Origin: CAZUHK01 sp964620345
GTDB taxonomy: Bacteria; Planctomycetota; Phycisphaerae; Phycisphaerales; Zrk34
Assembly: GCA_964620345.1 (NCBI GenBank)
Contig: CAZUHK010000112.1
Span: forward strand, 1-10,834
DNA: 10,834 nt
Direction: 5' to 3'
Shown: positions 1 to 5,772 of the stretch, one piece after another
Position numbering within the stretch: the first letter of the stretch is position 1
How the letters are laid out: each line of letters begins with the position of its first letter
Program-made: the position numbers and the translations under genes
The notes under the pieces: model-generated
The model's database searches: none
What the model was told of the DNA's origin: nothing
The model's input: only the letters and a program-made list of their open reading frames with translations

Positions 1-859
1 CCTCGGGCCGCTCGTCGATCAGCAGCACGATCACGCGCACCTCGGGGTGGTTCTTGATGATGCCCGAGGCCATCTTCTGCAGCAGCACGGTCTTGCCGGT
101 GCGCGGCGGGGCGACGATCAGGCCGCGCTGGCCCTTGCCGATCGGCGTGACCAGATCGACCACGCGCATCTCGATCACATCGGGCGTGGTTTCAAGGATC
201 AGCCGCTGCTCGGGGTGCAGGGGGGTGAGGTCTTCGAAGTTGGTGATGTCGTTGAGCCGATCGGGCGATTCGCCGTTGATCGCATCGACCCGCAGCAGCG
301 CGAAGTAGCGCTCGGCTTCCTTGGGCGGGCGGATGGTGCCCTGGACGATGTGGCCGTTCTTCAGGCCGAACCGGCGAATCTGCGACGGGCTGACATAGAT
401 GTCATCCGGGCAGGGTAGATACGAATACTCGGGGCTGCGGAGGAAGCCGAAGCCATCGGGCAGGATTTCCAGCACGCCGTCGCCGTACATCAGCCCGGCC
501 TTGGCGATGCGGGACTTGATGATCCGGAAGATCAACTCGTGCTTGTTCAGCCCGGTGTAGTCCTCGATGCCCTCGTCGGTGGCGACCTCGTGAAGCTGGT
601 CGACCTCCATCTTCTGCAGGTCGCCCACGCGGAGCGAACCCTTCTTGACGTTTTCGTACCGGGCCTGGGTGTCGGCGTCGTACTCGGCGACGGTGCCGGC
701 GTCGAGGTCTTCGCTCCTTGCCGCGGCCTTGGCGTGGGCGGCCTGATCCGCGGCGATGGTGGCGGTCTGCGACTGGCTGTCGCCGCCGCGATTCTGACCG
801 CCGCCGCCTTTCTTGCCGCCACCTTTCTTACCACGCGACCGGGGGGAAGATTTGGCCAT
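1..859 (-). CDS. rho: Transcription termination factor Rho (3'-truncated by window edge)
   Basis: ATP-dependent RNA helicase/translocase that ends transcription by pulling on nascent RNA; works as a cytoplasmic hexamer. 286 N-terminal residues are visible and the reading frame runs off the left edge. Residues 1-75 are a low-complexity tail rich in Lys, Gly, Gln and Ala (KKGGGKKGGGG at 11-21). The SAP-like Rho_N domain covers about 76-118. The cold-shock-like RNA-binding domain covers about 123-192, with GDGVLEIL, DGFGFLRS and DDIYVSPSQIRRF. The ATPase core begins near 220 and has Walker A APPRTGKT at 250-257 and LLIDERPE at 279-286, all close to E. coli Rho. The start is ATG at 859, preceded by AAGGAG 11 bases upstream; an ATG ten bases further upstream is out of frame. 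It follows coaE on the same strand after 215 bases. Identification is secure; the missing part should hold Walker B, the Q-loop and the R-loop. Confidence 0.97.
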   Translation of the reverse strand, partial: MAKSSPRSRGKKGGGKKGGGGQNRGGDSQSQTATIAADQAAHAKAAARSEDLDAGTVAEYDADTQARYENVKKGSLRVGDLQKMEVDQLHEVATDEGIEDYTGLNKHELIFRIIKSRIAKAGLMYGDGVLEILPDGFGFLRSPEYSYLPCPDDIYVSPSQIRRFGLKNGHIVQGTIRPPKEAERYFALLRVDAINGESPDRLNDITNFEDLTPLHPEQRLILETTPDVIEMRVVDLVTPIGKGQRGLIVAPPRTGKTVLLQKMASGIIKNHPEVRVIVLLIDERPE

Positions 860-1074
860 GGTCCTGCATGCTCCTTGGGAAAAACCCGTGTGAAACGTCT
901 TGCGGCTGACTCGCCGAGCGATATGCAACCGTCGTGGGGGGAATCGGGCGGGTTCGGATGAACCTTTGCACAAAGGCGTGAACCGCTGTCGTGGCTCACA
1001 CTGGAAAACTGAATCGGGGGCGGCTTGGTCAAACCCCGCTGAGGTTGACCAGCCGATCCACTGCTCGAGTGCAG
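860..1074. other. coaE-rho intergenic region
   Basis: This 215-base leader lies between the coaE stop and the rho start. It presumably carries the rho promoter and 5' UTR. I see no convincing -35/-10 pair and no hairpin followed by a T-run. It holds a small inverted repeat, CCTTTG-CA-CAAAGG at 963-976, a 5-base stem (ACTGC/GCAGT) overlapping the coaE stop, and two copies of CCCGATTC on the minus strand. A long leader before rho would allow autoregulation by Rho itself, as known for E. coli rho, but nothing here demonstrates it. Confidence 0.4.
871..876 (-). promoter_or_regulatory. Shine-Dalgarno site of rho
   Basis: AAGGAG on the minus strand, 11 bases before the rho ATG at 859. It is slightly far but is the only good purine-rich site in front of any minus-strand start in the window. 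It decides between the ATG at 859 and an out-of-frame ATG that begins only one base after this motif. Confidence 0.65.
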
Positions 1075-1701
1075 TCAAAGGATTCGAGAGACGGCGTCGC
1101 GGATCGGCTCGAGGCCCGCCGGTTCGCCGCTGGTATTATCGACAACAATATGGGCCAAGTCGAGCTTTTGTTCAAGTGGGGCCTGATTTTTTTCGCGGGT
1201 CGCCAGGTCCGCATCGCCCCAGCCGCGCGATGCGGCCAGCCGACGCAGCCGCTCCGATCGCTCGCAACGCACGCCCACGATCAGGTCACACCGCTCGTGC
1301 AGGCCCACCTCGACCAGCAGCGGCACGTCAAGCACGATCAGCCGCACCGCCGGGTCGCGCTGGGCCTTGGCCACGAACGCCTCGCGCCGCTCGGCGACCA
1401 GCGGGTGGATGAGCGATTCGAGCTTCGCCCGCTCGCCGGCGTCAGCGAACACCTGCGTCGCCAGCGCCCGGCGATTGACCCGGCCGTCGTGATCCAGCAC
1501 GCCCCGCCCCCACCATTCAACGATCTGCCGCTTGATCGCCCCGTCTTCCAGCAGGGCCCGCGCGACCTCGTCGGCGTCGAACAGCGCGCCGGCAAACTCC
1601 TCGGCGATCCAACGCGCCATCGTGCTCTTGCCCGAGCCGATCCCGCCGACCACGCCGACGATCGGTTTGCCGGCCCACGCATTGTCCGGGGATTCGGTCA
1701 T
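1075..1701 (-). CDS. coaE: Dephospho-CoA kinase
   Basis: Catalyses the last step of coenzyme A synthesis, ATP-dependent phosphorylation of the ribose 3'-OH of dephospho-CoA, in the cytoplasm. At 208 aa it has the usual CoaE length. Visible signatures are the Walker A loop GGIGSGKST at 19-27, DAD at 42-44, the substrate-binding stretch VPLLVE at 126-131, the lid-region arginines around 146-159, and the C-terminal KNQAPLEQK followed by a VDNTSG-type strand end. I chose ATG 1701. The frame stays open to an ATG at 1803, but those extra 34 codons translate an intergenic repeat and lie outside the family's normal N-terminus. There is no SD; TACAAT ends 7 bases before the ATG. It is followed by rho on the same strand, a pairing I recall from other phyla, and is divergent from the HAD gene. 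Confidence 0.95.
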   Translation of the reverse strand: MTESPDNAWAGKPIVGVVGGIGSGKSTMARWIAEEFAGALFDADEVARALLEDGAIKRQIVEWWGRGVLDHDGRVNRRALATQVFADAGERAKLESLIHPLVAERREAFVAKAQRDPAVRLIVLDVPLLVEVGLHERCDLIVGVRCERSERLRRLAASRGWGDADLATREKNQAPLEQKLDLAHIVVDNTSGEPAGLEPIRDAVSRIL

Positions 1702-1708
1702 CGTGGCG

Positions 1709-1714
1709 ATTGTA
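1709..1714 (-). promoter_or_regulatory. Putative -10 hexamer of coaE
   Basis: TACAAT on the minus strand, separated by 7 bases from the coaE ATG at 1701. It fits the TANNNT pattern expected at leaderless promoters. No good -35 at normal spacing is visible, and there is no SD between it and the start. Confidence 0.45.
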
Positions 1715-1736
1715 GCGTTTGCGGTCGTCGAAATAA

Positions 1737-1830
1737 CCAATGACAAATGGCCAATGACCAAAGGCGCGGCCGGCCGCGCCCTTGGCGCTTGGTCAGTGGC
1801 CATTCATCTGGTATTGGATGTTGGTCATTG
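1737..1830. repeat. Intergenic dispersed-type inverted repeat with GC palindrome core
   Basis: The centre is a perfect 18-base palindrome, GGCGCGGCC/GGCCGCGCC, at 1763-1780. It is flanked by AATGGCCAATGACCAA (1746-1761) and TTGGTCAGTGGCCATT (1789-1804), which pair at 15 of 16 positions. The motif CAATGACCA or a near copy occurs four times: forward at 1737 and 1751, reversed at 1789 and 1821. The single strand could fold into a long cruciform or hairpin. The element lies between divergent coaE and the HAD gene, so it may affect both promoters. Strings such as 'LVIGHLSLVI', produced when this kind of repeat is translated, recur in spurious N-termini of planctomycete and related genomes (from memory). 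I infer a REP/MITE-like repeat; copy number cannot be seen here. Confidence 0.75.
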
Positions 1831-2517
1831 AACATTCCTCCCGCGCCTCTCGGAGCATCCGCCATCGGCACATTCATCTTCGATCTCGACGGCACCCTGG
1901 CCGACACGCTCGACGGCATCGCGGTGTGCATGAACGACGTGCTGGCGCGGCGCGGCCTGCCGACGCACGAACGCGACGCCTACCGCCGCATGATCGGCAA
2001 CGGTGTGCACAAGCTGGTCGAACGCGCGTTGCCCGACGATCAGCGGCACCGCGCCACCGATTTCCTCGCCGAGTACCTGCCCCACCTGCAACAGCGCGGC
2101 ACCGAACTGGCCACGCTTTACGAAGGCATCCCGCAGATGCTCGACGCGCTGGCCGAGCGCGGCGTCACGATGGCCGTGCTCAGCAACAAGCCGCACGACG
2201 CGACGGTCGACGTGGTCAAACATCTGCTGGATGGCTGGCCCTGGCGGATCGTGCGCGGGCACGTCGAGGGCACGCCGGTCAAGCCCGACCCGACCACCGC
2301 GCTACAGATCTGCGACGAGCTGGGCGTCGCGCCGGACGGCGTGTTCTACGTCGGCGACTCGAACGTCGACATGGACCTGGCGACCCACGCGGGGTTCATC
2401 GGTCTGGGCGCCGGCTGGGGCATCCGCGGCCGCGCCGAACTCGAAGCCCACGGCGCCAGGCACGTATTCGATTCGCCCGGGCAACTGGTTGATTGGATGA
2501 GGCGCGGCAACACCTGA
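1828..2517 (+). CDS. HAD-superfamily phosphatase, phosphoglycolate phosphatase type
   Basis: A Mg-dependent phosphatase acting through a phospho-aspartate intermediate, with the four HAD motifs in order (numbering from the TTG at 1828). Motif I is FDLDGT (Asp19 nucleophile, Asp21 acid/base). Motif II is LSNKPH (Ser119). Motif III is Lys152 in TPVKPDP. Motif IV is FYVGDSNVDMDLA (Asp177, Asp181). The helical insert between motifs I and II (about 30-95) is a C1 cap as in Gph, so the substrate is probably a small phosphate ester such as 2-phosphoglycolate. The start is uncertain. ATG 1747 would translate the repeat, TTG 1828 has no SD, and ATC 1864, just before the first strand, has GGAG 8 bases upstream. 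The body is certain from about 1870. The stop abuts the convergent Uma2 gene. Confidence 0.85.
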   Translation: MNIPPAPLGASAIGTFIFDLDGTLADTLDGIAVCMNDVLARRGLPTHERDAYRRMIGNGVHKLVERALPDDQRHRATDFLAEYLPHLQQRGTELATLYEGIPQMLDALAERGVTMAVLSNKPHDATVDVVKHLLDGWPWRIVRGHVEGTPVKPDPTTALQICDELGVAPDGVFYVGDSNVDMDLATHAGFIGLGAGWGIRGRAELEAHGARHVFDSPGQLVDWMRRGNT

Positions 2518-3066
2518 TCAGTCAAACACCTCGGCCACGTCGTGCGCGAAGCCGGGCAGGACGTCGCCGCCGTCGAGCGTGTGGCCGGCGTGGAGGATCT
2601 GCACGTCAAGCCCCGGCCGATACACCGACACCGACCGCGTGGCCGGCCAGACCACCCAGCACAGCCCGACACCGTGGTCGGTCCACATCCGGGCCTTGGC
2701 GTCCACATCGCCCGCCGCGTCATTCGGCGAGACGACCTCGACCACCAGGTCGGGCACGAGATCGGCAAAGCCCGATCGGCCGGACGCTTGGGCTTTGCCT
2801 CGCTCAACGAACGCGACGTCGGGTGCCCGCAGGGTGTCGGGATCGCGATCGATGTAGAAGCCCGGCTCGCCAGTGAGCACCTCGCCCAGCCCCTCGGGCC
2901 GCACATGGGCCGTCAGCAGGTAGGCGATCGTGTTGACAATACGACAGTGATCATATCCCGCAGGTGTCATCATGATCAGTTCGCCACGGACCATCTCCCA
3001 CCGCTGGTCCGGGTACTTCCGGGCGGCCTGCTCGGCGGTCATGATTTGGCCGGTGCGGGTGACCAT
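2518..3066 (-). CDS. Uma2 family (DUF820) restriction-endonuclease-fold protein
   Basis: At 182 aa it has the typical Uma2/DUF820 length. Family features include an N-terminal WEMVRGELIMMTPAG segment (23-37), His40, RAPDVAFVERG (80-90) with Asp83, PDLVVEVVSPND (105-116) with Glu110, Lys124 in the following helix, and GVGLCWVVWP and VSVYRPG strands. Asp83, Glu110 and Lys124 would form the PD-(D/E)xK-type site. Members are abundant in cyanobacteria and planctomycetes. Nuclease activity is predicted from the fold and the biological role is largely unknown. ATG 3066 is taken as the start because TATAAT lies 8 bases upstream; Met9 is possible. It is last in the minus-strand run, 43 bases after the dehydrogenase, with no toxin-antitoxin or methylase partner beside it. 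Confidence 0.88.
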   Translation of the reverse strand: MVTRTGQIMTAEQAARKYPDQRWEMVRGELIMMTPAGYDHCRIVNTIAYLLTAHVRPEGLGEVLTGEPGFYIDRDPDTLRAPDVAFVERGKAQASGRSGFADLVPDLVVEVVSPNDAAGDVDAKARMWTDHGVGLCWVVWPATRSVSVYRPGLDVQILHAGHTLDGGDVLPGFAHDVAEVFD

Positions 3067-3074
3067 GATGTTGC

Positions 3075-3080
3075 ATTATA
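3075..3080 (-). promoter_or_regulatory. Putative -10 hexamer of the Uma2 gene
   Basis: A consensus TATAAT on the minus strand, 8 bases before the ATG at 3066, in otherwise GC-rich DNA. A start site about 6-8 bases downstream would fall on or next to the ATG, giving a leaderless mRNA. No -35 consensus is recognisable. Confidence 0.5.
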
Positions 3081-3109
3081 CCGCGCACTTGGCAGGGCCC
3101 CGAGCCGAC

Positions 3110-4072
3110 TCACATCGCCGGCCACTTCGGCTTGTCGCCGCGCAGCACGGCGACGACGTCGCGCACGACCCAGCTCATATTGCTCATCGCCTCGGGCGTT
3201 CGGCTGGCCAGGTGCGGCAGCAGCTTGACGTTGGACAAACCCAACAGCGGGTAGTCGTCCGGCGGCGGCTCGGGGTCGTGTACGTCCAGCACCGCCCGAC
3301 CGCCGGCGTCGGCGACTCGTCCGGCCCACGCGGACAGCGCTTCGTTGTCGATCAGCATGCCGCGCGCCGCGTTGAGCAGCAGGCACGTCGGCTTGAGCTG
3401 GGCCAGCACCGCCGCGTCGATCAGGTGATGGTTGTCCGGCCGGCCATCGACGTGGATCGTCAGCACGTCGGCCTCGCGATACAGCGTGGGTTTGTCGACA
3501 AACTCGCTGAGGTCGGTGTCCGCCAGGCCCAGCGCGCGGCGGGTCAGCAGATCGTTGTAGATCACGCGCATGCCGATCGCATGGGCGACCTGCGCCACCC
3601 GCCGGCCGATGCGACCCATGCCCAGAACGCCCAGCACCAGTTGATCGAACTGCTGGCCGACGTACTGCTTGCGATGCGCGTGAAACGTCGGCGGCGAGAC
3701 GTAGCGGTCCAGGTACAGCCGGGGCCGCAGAGCATCGGCGATCAGCGCCCAAAGGTACTCGACGACGGCCTGCGTGTTGGCATCGGGGGTGTACACCACG
3801 GTGACGCCGGCGGCGCGGCAGGCCGGCAGGTCGAAATTGTCCAACCCCACCCCGGCCCGGCCGACGACCTTCAGCTTCGGCGCCTTGCTCAGCAGCTCGT
3901 GATCGACCTGCGTGTACGTGCGCACGACCAGGCCCTGGGCCTCGGCCAGCGCCGCGTCCAACGCCGGGTCGTCGTGGGCGATGCGCTGCAGATCGACATG
4001 GTCCGCCAGCCATTGGGCCGCGTCATCGTCGAGATGTTCGGTGAGCAGAACCTTGGGGCGGGCGTTGGACAT
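3110..4072 (-). CDS. D-isomer-specific 2-hydroxyacid dehydrogenase, NAD-dependent
   Basis: Reversibly reduces a 2-oxoacid to a D-2-hydroxyacid with NAD(H); the 320-aa length fits the compact, ACT-less family members. The split N-terminal substrate domain contains GRAGVGLDNFD (71-81). The Rossmann domain has GMGRIG (151-156) followed by Asp174 at the end of the second strand, favouring NAD over NADP. The catalytic triad is intact: Arg237 in NAARG, Glu268 in DPEPP, and His287 in LLPHLAS. The N-terminal half resembles phosphoglycerate dehydrogenase (SerA), but without the regulatory domain I cannot separate SerA from glyoxylate, hydroxypyruvate or lactate-type enzymes. I chose ATG 4072; the longer ATG at 4108 would add residues from the upstream repeat. 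TTAAAT sits 6 bases upstream. Serine synthesis is only one option. Confidence 0.93.
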   Translation of the reverse strand: MSNARPKVLLTEHLDDDAAQWLADHVDLQRIAHDDPALDAALAEAQGLVVRTYTQVDHELLSKAPKLKVVGRAGVGLDNFDLPACRAAGVTVVYTPDANTQAVVEYLWALIADALRPRLYLDRYVSPPTFHAHRKQYVGQQFDQLVLGVLGMGRIGRRVAQVAHAIGMRVIYNDLLTRRALGLADTDLSEFVDKPTLYREADVLTIHVDGRPDNHHLIDAAVLAQLKPTCLLLNAARGMLIDNEALSAWAGRVADAGGRAVLDVHDPEPPPDDYPLLGLSNVKLLPHLASRTPEAMSNMSWVVRDVVAVLRGDKPKWPAM

Positions 4073-4084
4073 GCACGGATTTAA

Positions 4085-4160
4085 CCACAGAAAGCCACGG
4101 AGGGCCACAGAGATTGAAACTACTGGTCTGCGCTGGGTGGTTCTCGGTGGCCCTCCGTGG
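4085..4160. repeat. Inverted repeat with 10-base internal period
   Basis: The arms CCACGGAGGGCCACAGAGA (4095-4113) and TCTCGGTGGCCCTCCGTGG (4142-4160) are reverse complements at 18 of 19 positions around a 28-base loop. Each arm is itself a decamer array. The left reads CCACAGAAAG, CCACGGAGGG, CCACAGAGAT from 4085; the right, read on the minus strand, gives CCACGGAGGG, CCACCGAGAA, CCACCCAGCG. Similar CCACGGAGG/CCACAGAG sequences are, from memory, widespread in planctomycete and verrucomicrobial intergenic DNA. It lies between two minus-strand genes. The right arm is inside the upstream gene and its TAG stop is in the loop. No T-run follows, so it is not a textbook terminator, though the RNA hairpin could still attenuate transcription or protect the upstream 3' end. 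Confidence 0.85.
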
Positions 4161-5727
4161 TGAACCGCTTTCGTTGGGCATCAAAGTTCAGCCGCGACCG
4201 ATTCATCAGGTACCACGTCCGCAGCACGTCGCACTGGAACTGCTGCAGCGCCGGGTCGGCCCAGAGATCGAATCGGGGCGCGTTGTCAGGCAGGTAGCGT
4301 TTGACGATGGGCCAGAATCGCTGGTGGTCGAGCATGTCGCGCAGCTCGCCGGCGTCGCCGGACAGGGGGCGGAACAGCGTGTCGAGGCCTTCGATGCGGC
4401 CGGTGTGAATCTGCGCGAGCATCACGCTCTGCCGCGGCATGTCGCTGCGGGCCAGCAGCGCGTCGAAGTCGATGTCGATGTCCTGGCCGAGCATGAGCAG
4501 GCCGAGCTTTACGTGCTGCTGAACGACCCATTGCCTCTCGCGCGACAGGCGATCGCGGAGGATATTCGCGTCCAGCCCGGCCAGGCCGACGAGCATCGCC
4601 CCGCCCATTCGCTCGTTGTCGTAGAAGGTGCGGTTGAGTCGTTTGGCGATGGCCTGGAGTTTGTCGCGGTCGAGCCGCCGCAGCGCGGCCAGCGCCGCGA
4701 GGTGCCGCACGCCGGCGTGGTCGGAATCGAACGTGTTGAGCCACTGGTCTTCGCTCGCGTCCTTCGCCGCCCGCACCGCCGCGACGCGCACCAGGTCGGG
4801 CATGTCCTGGGTGATGGCGATGTCCACCGACCCGGCCGGCAGGTTTTCCAGCAGCGCCAGCTCGCGGAAGAAGCGGCCGTCCTCGCCGGTCCAGCGGATC
4901 GGCTGCACGGCTTGGCGCACGTTCGGTGACTGCTCGAACATCGGCGCCAGCCCGCTGGCCGCGGCCGCGGCAATGACGTCGGCATACTCGCCTTGGGGCG
5001 GCGAAAGGTAACGCCGCAGCGCCCGCTCGACCTCGGCGGTCAACGTCTCACGCCAGACCTCGATGAGCACGTCGCCCGGCGGCGGGACCAAGGTCGTGAC
5101 GTTGCCTTGCCCGGCCAGGGCCGACACGATCGACGCCAGCCGCGCCACGGTCGCATGCTCGTCATCCGCCAGTTCGGCCGCGACCGCGGCGGCGCGCGCC
5201 GTCGTCGCCGCGGCGCGCAGGGCGGCGTACCGCACGTTCGCATCCTCGTCGGCCAGCAGTGCGGCGAGCAGCGCGTGGGCGGCGGCGGCTTCGACGACCG
5301 CTTGGCCATGCAGACCCGCCTCGGCGATCTCCAGCGCCACGGCGGTCCGCAGCACCGGCTCGCCCTCAACGACGCGGCGCTCGAGGAACTTCACCCAGCC
5401 CAGGCCCACCGCCGGGCCCCACACCTCGGCGCACTGAAGCGCCTTGACTCCGGCGTCGGCGACATCGGCCGCGGTCGACTCGTCGGCCAGCAGGTCGGCC
5501 ACGGCGTCGAACAGGGCTTCGTCCTCCGCCGCACGCCGGCAGATGTTCACCATCGCCCGCATCCGCACATCCGGCTCGGCGCTTTGCAGATCACGCAGCA
5601 CGCGCGCGCGTTGCACCCACGGGGCCAGCGCGATCGTGACGCCCACGACGACGCAGAACGTCGCGAGCAAGCTGAAGATCAGGATGACAAACCGCGGCCG
5701 ACGGGCGCGGCGGGTCGGTGCGTTCAT
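4120..5727 (-). CDS. Membrane-anchored alpha-helical (HEAT-like) repeat protein, unknown function
   Basis: I do not recognise the 535-aa protein as a named family. The N-terminus is a basic patch (residues 6-12, RRARRPR) followed by a hydrophobic segment at about 13-35, so it should be a signal-anchored protein with the bulk outside the cytoplasmic membrane. No lipobox is seen. The rest is Ala/Leu/Asp-rich paired helices. Repeated patterns of the type ADEDANVRYAALRAA (about residue 166) and DMPDLVRVAAVRAAKD (about 308) match HEAT or PBS-lyase-like repeats, which usually act as protein-binding scaffolds. The last 14 residues (FTTEGHREPPSADQ) are encoded by the inverted-repeat arm and are probably not ancestral. 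ATG 5727 has no SD; TACCAT lies 10 bases upstream. It starts 45 bases after the Memo-like gene, with the dehydrogenase following. Confidence 0.8.
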   Translation of the reverse strand: MNAPTRRARRPRFVILIFSLLATFCVVVGVTIALAPWVQRARVLRDLQSAEPDVRMRAMVNICRRAAEDEALFDAVADLLADESTAADVADAGVKALQCAEVWGPAVGLGWVKFLERRVVEGEPVLRTAVALEIAEAGLHGQAVVEAAAAHALLAALLADEDANVRYAALRAAATTARAAAVAAELADDEHATVARLASIVSALAGQGNVTTLVPPPGDVLIEVWRETLTAEVERALRRYLSPPQGEYADVIAAAAASGLAPMFEQSPNVRQAVQPIRWTGEDGRFFRELALLENLPAGSVDIAITQDMPDLVRVAAVRAAKDASEDQWLNTFDSDHAGVRHLAALAALRRLDRDKLQAIAKRLNRTFYDNERMGGAMLVGLAGLDANILRDRLSRERQWVVQQHVKLGLLMLGQDIDIDFDALLARSDMPRQSVMLAQIHTGRIEGLDTLFRPLSGDAGELRDMLDHQRFWPIVKRYLPDNAPRFDLWADPALQQFQCDVLRTWYLMNRSRLNFDAQRKRFTTEGHREPPSADQ

Positions 5728-5737
5728 GGCGATGCCA

Positions 5738-5743
5738 ATGGTA
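5738..5743 (-). promoter_or_regulatory. Putative -10 hexamer of the helical-repeat gene
   Basis: TACCAT on the minus strand, 10 bases before the ATG at 5727, within GCCGGTACCAT. The preceding CCGGTA is the same as that in front of the amidotransferase start on the other strand. It is a weaker match to TATAAT but fits TANNNT. Confidence 0.3.
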
Positions 5744-5772
5744 CCGGCGTGGGCGGCGCGGCGTCCGGGCCG

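Noticed and set aside
963..976. CCTTTGCACAAAGG inverted repeat upstream of rho as an operator or terminator
   Set aside because: The stem is only 6 bases with a 2-base centre and no T-run, and nothing identifies a binding protein.
1702..1803. N-terminal extension of coaE to an ATG at 1803
   Set aside because: The 34 extra residues are a translation of the intergenic repeat, and CoaE proteins normally begin just before the Walker A strand.
2518..3066. Uma2-family gene as part of a defence or toxin-antitoxin system
   Set aside because: No partner gene, methylase or antitoxin is adjacent; the neighbours are ordinary metabolic genes.
2972..4084. A 370-codon plus-strand open frame opposite the dehydrogenase
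   Set aside because: The minus strand encodes a dehydrogenase with intact catalytic and NAD-binding residues; the plus frame shows no recognisable domain.
4095..4160. The decamer inverted repeat as a CRISPR remnant or a Rho-independent terminator
   Set aside because: Units are contiguous 10-mers without spacers, so it is not CRISPR; no T-tract follows the hairpin on either strand.
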